This document shows positions 1-5,118 of a DNA stretch of 6,067 nt, one piece after another. Location of the stretch: the NCBI GenBank assembly GCA_023422115.1, contig JAEZSA010000086.1:1-6067 (forward strand). The letters run 5' to 3'. This stretch comes from Bacillota bacterium. Lineage in GTDB: Bacteria; Bacillota_I; Bacilli_A; ML615J-28; CAG-698. Made by a program: the position numbers and the translations under genes. Position 1 is the first letter of the stretch, and every line of letters begins with the position of its first letter. The notes under the pieces are model-generated. The model worked only from the letters and a program-made list of their open reading frames with translations, had not been told where the DNA came from and searched no databases.

Positions 1-352
1 ATCGGAGTATATCTAATTCCATCTGTAATTTGTTTTTCACTATTCGGGATAAATCCCGTTTTCTTATAAAACTCAACTGCATAAGGAGACGAATTAACTG
101 TTATTCTTCCTTCTAAACTTTTTTGCAATATCGTTTCAAACAGCTTTCTACCGATACCTTCTCTATGATGCTTCCCATCAACAAAAAGCAAGGCAATATG
201 ATTACCATTGTTTCTTGTTGCAATAACTCCAACGATTTCATTATCTTTAAATGCACCAAAAAGTCTAGTTTGTCAATTGCTTCTTGATTATGAATGAAAT
301 CAACAAAAGTCTTAATTCCTGGATGTGAATATTATGGTGCAGTAAATTTCAT
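1..352 (-). pseudogene. Broken GNAT-family N-acetyltransferase, partial
   Basis: Read on the minus strand from ATG at 352-350, the start is MKFTAP followed by an in-frame TAA (334-332) and then YSHPGIKTFVDFIHNQ. After residues IDKL the frame changes: the A run at 258-262 is one base too short, and a sixth A would give DFFGAFKDNEIVGV and join the halves. The second half carries the acetyl-CoA binding motif A of GNAT enzymes (R-E-G-I-G-R, 147-164) and ends SSPYAVEFYKKTGF and GIRYTP at the window edge. Members of this family, as I recall them, are about 150 residues, so only a few C-terminal codons seem to lie outside. Known for the family: transfer of acetyl from acetyl-CoA to an amine; the substrate here is unknown. 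No Shine-Dalgarno is visible before the ATG. Two independent lesions favour a true pseudogene over a sequencing error, though the homopolymer lesion alone could be an error. Confidence 0.85.
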
Positions 353-417
353 AAAAACAAATAATACCAATTGTGAGCGTTTATTTAAAGAATCGTTAGA
401 AGATTATACCTAAAGAT

Positions 418-473
418 TTGGTGGTTGCGTTTTTTTAATATTTTAAAATATTGGTGATTGCGTTTTTTTAATA
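418..473 (+). repeat. Two 23-bp direct repeats, 33-bp period
   Basis: The 23-bp block at 418-440 recurs at 451-473 with one mismatch (22 of 23; GGTTGCG against GATTGCG), each ending in seven T and then AATA. The starts are exactly 33 bp apart and the last 10 bp of each 33-bp unit are not conserved. TTGCG recurs a third time at 491-495, again 33 bp on, though little else of the repeat is kept there. The second copy supplies the likely -35 box of the downstream ATPase gene. It may be a regulator-binding repeat or a simple duplication. Confidence 0.8.
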
Positions 474-486
474 ATAGTGATATAAT
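458..486 (+). promoter_or_regulatory. Extended -10 promoter of the DUF4143 ATPase gene
   Basis: A perfect TATAAT (481-486) is preceded by TG at 478-479, giving the TGnTATAAT extended -10 form. TTGCGT at 458-463 sits 17 bp upstream and matches 3 of 6 bases of the -35 consensus; the extended -10 could compensate for this. Transcription would start near 493, about 24 nt before the ATG. Confidence 0.7.
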
Positions 487-490
487 TTAA

Positions 491-498
491 TTGCGCAA
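491..498. promoter_or_regulatory. Small CG-centred palindrome at the transcription start
   Basis: TTGCGCAA is a perfect 8-bp palindrome lying at the predicted +1 of the ATPase promoter, in phase with the TTGCG words of the two upstream repeats. Its position would suit a repressor site, but 8 bp is short and no regulator is identified. Confidence 0.25.
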
Positions 499-503
499 AG
501 TAG

Positions 504-512
504 AAGAGGTGA
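504..512 (+). promoter_or_regulatory. Ribosome binding site of the DUF4143 ATPase gene
   Basis: AAGAGGTGA, close to the full anti-16S complement AAGGAGGTGA, lies 4 nt before the ATG at 517. It fixes the start codon. Confidence 0.85.
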
Positions 513-516
513 GAAT

Positions 517-1875
517 ATGTTTAAAAGAAAAATATATGATAAATTACTTAAATGGAAAAATGAAACATCCGGATCAAAGGCTATGTTGATTGAAGGCGCT
601 CGAAGAATTGGAAAATCTACTGTTGTAGAAGAATTCGCTAAAGATAATTATAAAAGTTATATATTAATAGATTTTTCAAAAGTATCCAACTCAATCAAAG
701 AAGTTTTTAATAATTTACTTGATAGTTTAGATTCCTTATTCATGATTTTATCACTGGAATTTGGAACAACATTATATCCAAGAGAATCGCTAATCATTTT
801 TGACGAAGTTCAAAAATTTCCAAGAGCAAGAGAAGCTATAAAACATTTAGTTAAAGATGGAAGATATGATTATATTGAGACAGGATCGTTAATATCAATA
901 AAAGAAAATGTAAAAGATATTCTTATACCTTCTGAAGAGCAAAATTTAACTATGTATCCAATGGATTTTGAGGAATTTGCATGGGCTCTCGGCGAAGGAA
1001 TGATAATTGACTATATTAAGGATTGTTTTGAAAAGAAAGTTCCGTTATATGACTCATTACATAAAAAGGCAATGTTTTTATTTAAACAATATATGCTTGT
1101 AGGAGGAATGCCTAAGGCTGTTGATCAATTTATTTTATTTAATAAGCAATTCTTTAATTGTGAAAATGAAAAAAGGGATATTTTAAAAACTTATCGCGAT
1201 GATATTCACAAAATTGATCGAGCTTATCAAGCTAAAGTTTTGTCTGTTTTCGATCAAATACCTTCATTTCTTTCACAACACGAAAAGAGAGTAAAAATAA
1301 ATTCTATTTCTATGGATAACACAGCGATAGATTATGAAGAAACCTTTTTTTGGTTAGCTGATTCGATGATTTGTAATGAATGTTTCTTATGTAATGACCC
1401 TAATATAGGCCTTTCATTGAACGAAAAAAGAAATTTCATAAAATGTTACATGGGGGATACTGGTTTACTATTAACGCATACTTTTGATGAAAAAAATGCA
1501 GAGCAAACTCACTATCATAAAGAATTGCTAGCGGATAAATTATCTATTAATAAGGGTATGTTTTTTGAAAACGTGATTGCTCAAATGTTAGTTGCTAAAG
1601 GGTATAAATTATATTTTTATACGAGATATAATGAAGAAAAGCATAGAAATGATATTGAAATAGATTTTCTTTTATCTACTGGTAGTAAGGTATTGCAAAA
1701 ACTTATTCCAATAGAAGTTAAATCTGCTAAATCATATAAGGCAGAGTCAATGATCAGGTTTATTGAAAAGTTTAAAAATAGAATAGATAAAGCATACATT
1801 ATTCACCCGAAAAATCTTAGTATTAGAGAGGATGGAATCATTTGCATTCCTGCATATATGACATTTTGCTTATAA
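517..1875 (+). CDS. AAA_14/DUF4143 family ATPase
   Basis: This 452-residue protein has the layout of the COG1373 family: an N-terminal AAA_14 P-loop ATPase and a C-terminal DUF4143 region with a PD-(D/E)XK-like core. Seen in the sequence: Walker A GARRIGKST (27-35), Walker B LIIFDEVQ (92-99), a sensor-1-like ETGS (121-124), then MFFEN with E351, the IDF aspartate D383, and E400-V-K402 of PIEVKSAKSY, which match the acidic and lysine residues of nuclease-type folds. No signal peptide or membrane segment is evident, so it is probably cytoplasmic. The biological role of this widespread family is not settled; proteins of this type are common single-gene accessory elements in Firmicutes and Bacteroidetes. 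Here it stands alone, with its own promoter, strong ribosome site and terminator, between a pseudogene and an orphan lipoprotein gene. Both the ATPase and nuclease-like motifs look intact, so it is probably functional. Family assignment is firm; nuclease activity is only inferred. Confidence 0.93.
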   Translation: MFKRKIYDKLLKWKNETSGSKAMLIEGARRIGKSTVVEEFAKDNYKSYILIDFSKVSNSIKEVFNNLLDSLDSLFMILSLEFGTTLYPRESLIIFDEVQKFPRAREAIKHLVKDGRYDYIETGSLISIKENVKDILIPSEEQNLTMYPMDFEEFAWALGEGMIIDYIKDCFEKKVPLYDSLHKKAMFLFKQYMLVGGMPKAVDQFILFNKQFFNCENEKRDILKTYRDDIHKIDRAYQAKVLSVFDQIPSFLSQHEKRVKINSISMDNTAIDYEETFFWLADSMICNECFLCNDPNIGLSLNEKRNFIKCYMGDTGLLLTHTFDEKNAEQTHYHKELLADKLSINKGMFFENVIAQMLVAKGYKLYFYTRYNEEKHRNDIEIDFLLSTGSKVLQKLIPIEVKSAKSYKAESMIRFIEKFKNRIDKAYIIHPKNLSIREDGIICIPAYMTFCL

Positions 1876-1886
1876 ACAAAACAATG

Positions 1887-1927
1887 AACAAGGGTAATCA
1901 TTTGACTGTGATTACCGTTGTTTTTTT
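1887..1927 (+). terminator. Intrinsic terminator of the ATPase gene
   Basis: GGTAATCA (1893-1900) pairs with TGATTACC (1909-1916) around an 8-nt loop. After a G-G mismatch the stem continues with AACAA (1887-1891) pairing TTGTT (1918-1922), and a run of seven T (1921-1927) follows. It lies 11 nt after the ATPase stop codon. Confidence 0.92.
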
Positions 1928-2018
1928 CAGAAAGACAGCTTTTATAGAAAATCCCTAATTGAATTTCCTATTCTAGTGCTTCTTTTCGATTATTTATATC
2001 TAATGTTTTTATTATCAT
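1928..2018 (-). pseudogene. Possible decayed gene start (GNAT-like N-terminus)
   Basis: On the minus strand ATG at 2018-2016 opens MIIKTLDINNRKEALE, then TAG (1970-1968), then EIQLGIFYKSCLSEK in the same frame up to the neighbouring terminator. The peptide recalls the beginning of some GNAT acetyltransferases (IRxLDxNN...VLxxQ), but this is memory-based and too short to be firm. It could equally be noncoding. Confidence 0.2.
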
Positions 2019-2053
2019 ATAAAGAGTCCTTATACCACCTTTTTTAACCCTGT

Positions 2054-2075
2054 TGAAACACTTTTTTATGTTTCA
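2054..2075. other. Hairpin 33 bp downstream of the lipoprotein gene
   Basis: TGAAACA (2054-2060) and TGTTTCA (2069-2075) form a perfect 7-bp inverted repeat around an 8-nt T-rich loop (A-rich in the minus-strand transcript). It lies after the stop of the minus-strand lipoprotein gene, but no U tract follows the stem in that direction, so it is at best a weak terminator or a 3'-end stabiliser. The rest of 1928-2107 shows no supported gene. Confidence 0.35.
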
Positions 2076-2107
2076 CTAGTAACCATCTATGGTCAATCCG
2101 TATTACA

Positions 2108-2554
2108 TTATTCGTCTTTTTCTAATTTGTATACTTTAAAGATACTATATTCATCCTCTTGATTATGAGTGGTATAGAAAATATAAAATTCATTTGTTTT
2201 AGAGGTTAGAACAATATATTCATTAGTTAAACCATCAACATCACTTATTACCGAATGGAATGCGCTTGTTGGGAAAGTAAATTCATCCTTTAATGCTTGA
2301 TCTTCCTCTAGAAGTATACTATCAAGGAAATTTTTATTTAAAGTGATTTTTTTCAAATCATAACTTTCCTCGTGAATCAATAATTGATGGCTTTCAATTT
2401 TTATATTAATACTTAAAACCATACTAGAGATGATAGGGCTTTGGTAAACGATTGATCCTGTATATTCTCCACTAGTAATTAAATCTGCTTTTTTACAACC
2501 AAATAGAAAAAATGTAAAAAACAGGGCTAGAACTAAACAAATACTCTTTTTCAC
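2108..2554 (-). CDS. Small lipoprotein of unknown function
   Basis: The 148-residue protein begins with a lipoprotein signal peptide: basic MKKS, a hydrophobic run (about residues 5-18) and the lipobox LFGC, with C20 the expected lipidation site after signal peptidase II cleavage. The mature part of about 128 residues should sit on the outer face of the cytoplasmic membrane. It has short alternating hydrophobic and polar stretches, such as SMVLSINIKIE and EYIVLTSKTNEFYIFYTT, suggesting a small beta-rich domain, but I recognise no family and no catalytic motif. The start is GTG, chosen because it begins the signal peptide and follows a good AGGAG; no in-frame ATG lies just upstream. It is monocistronic, with about 430 bp of noncoding DNA upstream and the ATPase gene converging from the other side. 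Export and lipidation are well supported; function is unknown. Confidence 0.85.
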   Translation of the reverse strand: MKKSICLVLALFFTFFLFGCKKADLITSGEYTGSIVYQSPIISSMVLSINIKIESHQLLIHEESYDLKKITLNKNFLDSILLEEDQALKDEFTFPTSAFHSVISDVDGLTNEYIVLTSKTNEFYIFYTTHNQEDEYSIFKVYKLEKDE

Positions 2555-2563
2555 GTTTGACTT

Positions 2564-2570
2564 CTCCTTT
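2564..2570 (-). promoter_or_regulatory. Ribosome binding site of the lipoprotein gene
   Basis: On the minus strand AAAGGAG lies 9 nt before the GTG codon at 2554-2552 and supports this non-ATG start. Confidence 0.8.
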
Positions 2571-2586
2571 TCTTATTCATTATTGA

Positions 2587-2592
2587 ATTATA
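2587..2592 (-). promoter_or_regulatory. Candidate -10 box of the lipoprotein gene
   Basis: A perfect TATAAT occurs on the minus strand about 33 nt before the GTG start. The best -35-like word, TTGTTT (2618-2613), is 20 bp away, longer than ideal, so the promoter is only moderately supported. Confidence 0.45.
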
Positions 2593-2849
2593 AATTAGTT
2601 GTTTTTCGAATAAACAAACAATAGTTGCAACACAGCCAATCCATGAAGTTACATGATGGAATAATCTTTATTTCTGATCATATATTTCATAAACCAATAT
2701 GCATTATCATCATCCGTATTTTTGTAATTTTAGTTTTATATGTTACAAATTGAATACATTTTCTGTTTTGTAACACTTATAGCAATATACCTTCACAAAT
2801 CAGATAACTTATTCTACTACAAATTTTGAGCAATTACAAATTACCAAAT

Positions 2850-2880
2850 AAAAACGCCTTACATTTCGCAAGGTGTTTTT
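2850..2880 (-). terminator. Terminator hairpin after the sugar operon
   Basis: AAAAACGCCTT (2850-2860) pairs with AAGGTGTTTTT (2870-2880) around a 9-nt loop: 11 positions with one non-Watson-Crick pair, which is G-U on the plus strand and A-C on the minus strand. T runs flank both sides, so it can work in either direction. It most likely ends the minus-strand operon, about 105 bp after the galM stop, because no plus-strand gene leads into it. Confidence 0.75.
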
Positions 2881-2985
2881 TATTTATACTCCTATGGGTA
2901 TTAGAAAGTTTTAATCTACTATTTTTCTAACTGTGCATAATCTTCATGAACATCCTTTCTTTCGATTATTCTTTGGCTTCCTAAT

Positions 2986-3996
2986 TTATTCTTTACTAAT
3001 AAATTGATACCTAGTTATTTCATGATAGGGATGATTATGATCAAATAATCCATAATTCTCTTTTTCTTGATGAATTCCATCCGGATGAAACTGGCATTCA
3101 AGACATAGTGCTAAATGATTACTGTCTTTGACACCTTTATACACCTCAGAGTCTAATGGATGATTTCCAGAATAAAATACGATACAAGGATAGGTTGTAT
3201 ATACCTCTAAATTGACTGCTTCCCCTTCCAGTTTAGCTGCCAACTTATCAATACCAACCTCATCTAGAAAATATTGATGATCATAGCCTTTCGTCTTCTT
3301 TTGCAGGATTTCATTATGCATGTGTTTCCCTATCTCTTTTGGTTTTCTAAAGTCCATAACTTCATCAACATCAATCTTCTTTTGAATAATTAAATTGTCA
3401 CTCAATAAGCCTATCTTAGAAGCATTAATGTAGAGTTTGTCACTTAAAATATTTTTTCTTAGATTTCCCGAAAGATTAAAATAGGTATGGTTTGTTAAAT
3501 TAAGGAAATTTAACGTATCACTAGTCGCATCATAGATGATATCAATCATATTTACTATCCGATAGACTCGATAGGTGATTGTAATATCACAGCTATAAAG
3601 ATAACCACCCTCTAAATCCGGAGAAGCGTACGTAAAAACAACATCTAAATAGTCTTTATTCTCCTGAATCGAATAATTAAAATCCTTTGAATGCAATCCA
3701 TTTATTCCTCCATGTAGATTATCTACCCCAAAATTGTTCTTTTCTAAAAACGCTGTTCTATGATTCAAAGTATAGGTTGCATTTTTTATTCTACCCGCAG
3801 ACCTTCCAACTGTCTTCCCATAAAAATAGCGTGAATCATAATAGATAGCATCATCTATCGGTCTTAAGGTCATCAATTTATTTTCATAGTAAATATCTTT
3901 AATGGCAGCACCATGATTTGTGAAGATGATATGTAATTTACTATCATTCTCAACATCAATGATAATATATTCTTTTTTTGTGATTGATACTTTCAT
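2986..3996 (-). CDS. galM: Aldose 1-epimerase (galactose mutarotase)
   Basis: The 336-residue protein matches GalM-type aldose 1-epimerases along its whole length. These cytoplasmic enzymes interconvert alpha and beta anomers of glucose or galactose, feeding the Leloir pathway or hexose kinases. Conserved parts seen: TVGRSAGRI (62-70), NLHGG with H95, TNHTYFNLSG with H170, GYDHQYFLD with D239 as substrate-binding aspartate, FYSGNH (274-279), and LCLECQ with E300 as the likely catalytic base. H95, H170 and E300 correspond to His96, His170 and Glu304 of the Lactococcus lactis enzyme. After E300 the sequence reads QFHPDGIH, a variant of the usual QxxPDxxN. AGAGGAT lies 5-6 nt before the ATG. It is the last gene of the operon, 45 bp after the LacI-family regulator. 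The family is firm; the preferred sugar is not shown, and related hexose epimerases cannot be fully excluded. Confidence 0.93.
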   Translation of the reverse strand: MKVSITKKEYIIIDVENDSKLHIIFTNHGAAIKDIYYENKLMTLRPIDDAIYYDSRYFYGKTVGRSAGRIKNATYTLNHRTAFLEKNNFGVDNLHGGINGLHSKDFNYSIQENKDYLDVVFTYASPDLEGGYLYSCDITITYRVYRIVNMIDIIYDATSDTLNFLNLTNHTYFNLSGNLRKNILSDKLYINASKIGLLSDNLIIQKKIDVDEVMDFRKPKEIGKHMHNEILQKKTKGYDHQYFLDEVGIDKLAAKLEGEAVNLEVYTTYPCIVFYSGNHPLDSEVYKGVKDSNHLALCLECQFHPDGIHQEKENYGLFDHNHPYHEITRYQFISKE

Positions 3997-4021
3997 ATTT
4001 TATCCTCTATCCATTGATAAC

Positions 4022-4049
4022 GAAAAGAGCTATGGTTTCCCTCAGCTCT
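4022..4049 (-). other. Hairpin overlapping the regulator stop codon
   Basis: In the minus-strand transcript AGAGCT (4049-4044) pairs with AGCTCT (4031-4026). Inside, GG and CC can pair across a GAAA tetraloop, and TTTTC follows the stem. It includes the TGA of the repressor gene and precedes galM by about 30 nt. With only four U it may be a leaky terminator or an RNA-stability element that sets the galM:repressor ratio. Confidence 0.5.
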
Positions 4050-5067
4050 CTATTTTATTTAAATCTTTAACCGTACTACCTTTTTGCAAATAGCCTTTTA
4101 CCGTTATTATCTGTGGTTCACTTGTTTTAGGATTCTCGATGATCTCTATTACTTTTTTGGCTGCACTAATACCAATTTCTTTGGCATTTTGAACATAGGT
4201 TGTAAACTCTGGTCTCATCAAACGAGATAACAAAATACCATCATATCCTACAACACTAATGTCATCAGGTATTTTTAAACCTCTTTTTGTAATAACAGTC
4301 ATACCACCTAATAATGAATAATCATCTGGATATATGATACAAGTAGGTGGATTAGGCATATCAAGTAATTCTTTAGTAATAATAGCAGAAACCTTGGGAA
4401 CATGGTATCTACCTTCTTTTATCATATCTTCTCTTATTTCAATGCCATATTCATGACAAGCATGGTAAAAGCTACGAACACGCTTTTGTGTAACACTTGT
4501 TAACTCTCCATGAATAAAAGCTAGTTTTTTATGCCCCATACTAGAAATATATTCTATAATGTCATGCATTCCTTGACTATTATCAGAAACAACCGATGAT
4601 CGATTCTCAAAATCATAGTCGATTGTAATACTAGGAATGTCGCTTTCTACTAAATAGCTTATTTCAGGATTGGTGAAATCCGCATTAGCAATGATAACTC
4701 CATCACAATTTCTAAACCTAGTATGTTCATAGTATGTTAGATTACGAGTACCGATATGGTGAGATATGAAGGTAATATCATACCCTTGTGCTTCACATCC
4801 ATCTTTAATTGCTGAGAGAATTCCCGAGAAATACTCATGTTGAATACCAGATTGTGTTTTATCCTCAAATAATACACCGATACTATAGGAATGATTCGTT
4901 TTTAGTACCCGAGCAGAAGCATTAGGAATGTAACCCATTTCTTTTGCAACGCTTTGTACATATTCAATTGTCTTTGAATTAATATCAGTAGCTTTACCAC
5001 TAAGTGCTTTACTAACTGATGCTATAGATAATCCACATTTCAGTGCTATGTCCTTTATGGTAACCAT
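4042..5067 (-). CDS. LacI/GalR-family transcriptional repressor
   Basis: The 341-residue protein has the LacI-family layout and length. Residues 1-46 form the helix-turn-helix: VTIKDIALKCGLS, then the recognition helix SIASVSKAL (14-22), then SKTIEYVQSVAKEMGY. Hinge helix PNASARVL (48-55) has L55 at the place of the DNA-intercalating leucine. The rest is a periplasmic-binding-protein-like sensor domain, including SIGVLFED, DGVIIANADF, VVSDNSQGM, LAFIHG, CIIYPDDYSLLGG and ISVVGYDG. By alignment, I15, A16 and K20 replace LacI Y17, Q18 and R22, so its operator should differ from lacO. The protein probably binds a sugar or sugar phosphate and represses the surrounding carbohydrate genes; the effector cannot be read from the sequence. 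The ATG is set by AGGAG (5079-5075) 7 nt upstream and by the exact domain start. It lies between the ABC ATPase and galM, with a probable promoter of its own. The stop is TGA, consistent with the standard code. Confidence 0.95.
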   Translation of the reverse strand: MVTIKDIALKCGLSIASVSKALSGKATDINSKTIEYVQSVAKEMGYIPNASARVLKTNHSYSIGVLFEDKTQSGIQHEYFSGILSAIKDGCEAQGYDITFISHHIGTRNLTYYEHTRFRNCDGVIIANADFTNPEISYLVESDIPSITIDYDFENRSSVVSDNSQGMHDIIEYISSMGHKKLAFIHGELTSVTQKRVRSFYHACHEYGIEIREDMIKEGRYHVPKVSAIITKELLDMPNPPTCIIYPDDYSLLGGMTVITKRGLKIPDDISVVGYDGILLSRLMRPEFTTYVQNAKEIGISAAKKVIEIIENPKTSEPQIITVKGYLQKGSTVKDLNKIES

Positions 5068-5089
5068 CGGGTTTCTCCTACTTTCCTTT

Positions 5090-5118
5090 ATTATAAAATA
5101 CTATGAACTAAAATTCAA
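5090..5118 (-). promoter_or_regulatory. Internal promoter of the LacI-family gene
   Basis: On the minus strand TTGAAT (5118-5113, 4 of 6 consensus) and a perfect TATAAT (5095-5090) are separated by exactly 17 bp. The -35 box lies within the last codons of the ABC ATPase gene. A start near 5083 would leave a leader of only about 16 nt, beginning just before the AGGAG at 5079-5075. Confidence 0.6.

Larger units (their letters stand above)
2555..2985. other. Noncoding gap between lipoprotein and galM genes
   Basis: About 430 bp without a supported gene. It holds the lipoprotein gene's ribosome site and candidate -10 box at one end and a terminator hairpin at 2850-2880. Two short open stretches on the minus strand read like protein tails: 2729-2649 (DNAYWFMKYMIRNKDY...TAA) and about 2984-2919 (SQRIIERKDVHEDYAQLEK, TAG). 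Neither has a start codon with a ribosome site and both are only 20-30 codons. They may be chance or remnants. Confidence 0.5.

Noticed and set aside
369..379. AATTGTGAGCG, identical to the left half of the E. coli lac operator O1 and also resembling a CcpA cre site.
   Set aside because: The right half (TTTATT...) does not match, the cre alignment has at least two mismatches at conserved positions, and the LacI-family protein here has different recognition residues. Probably chance.
294..413. A 39-codon plus-strand frame ending LFKESLEDYT.
   Set aside because: It lies largely antisense to the GNAT pseudogene, whose frame is recognisably protein, and its ATG has no ribosome site.
418..483. 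Repeats considered as the start of a CRISPR-like array.
   Set aside because: Only two copies with a 10-bp spacer, no cas genes, and the repeat overlaps a promoter.
1617..1799. A 60-codon minus-strand frame inside the DUF4143 gene.
   Set aside because: It is antisense to the conserved C-terminal domain, low-complexity hydrophobic, and has no independent support.
2082..2093. ACCAT/ATGGT inverted repeat downstream of the lipoprotein gene.
   Set aside because: The loop would be only 2-4 nt with a 4-5 bp stem and there is no T run, so it is not a credible terminator.
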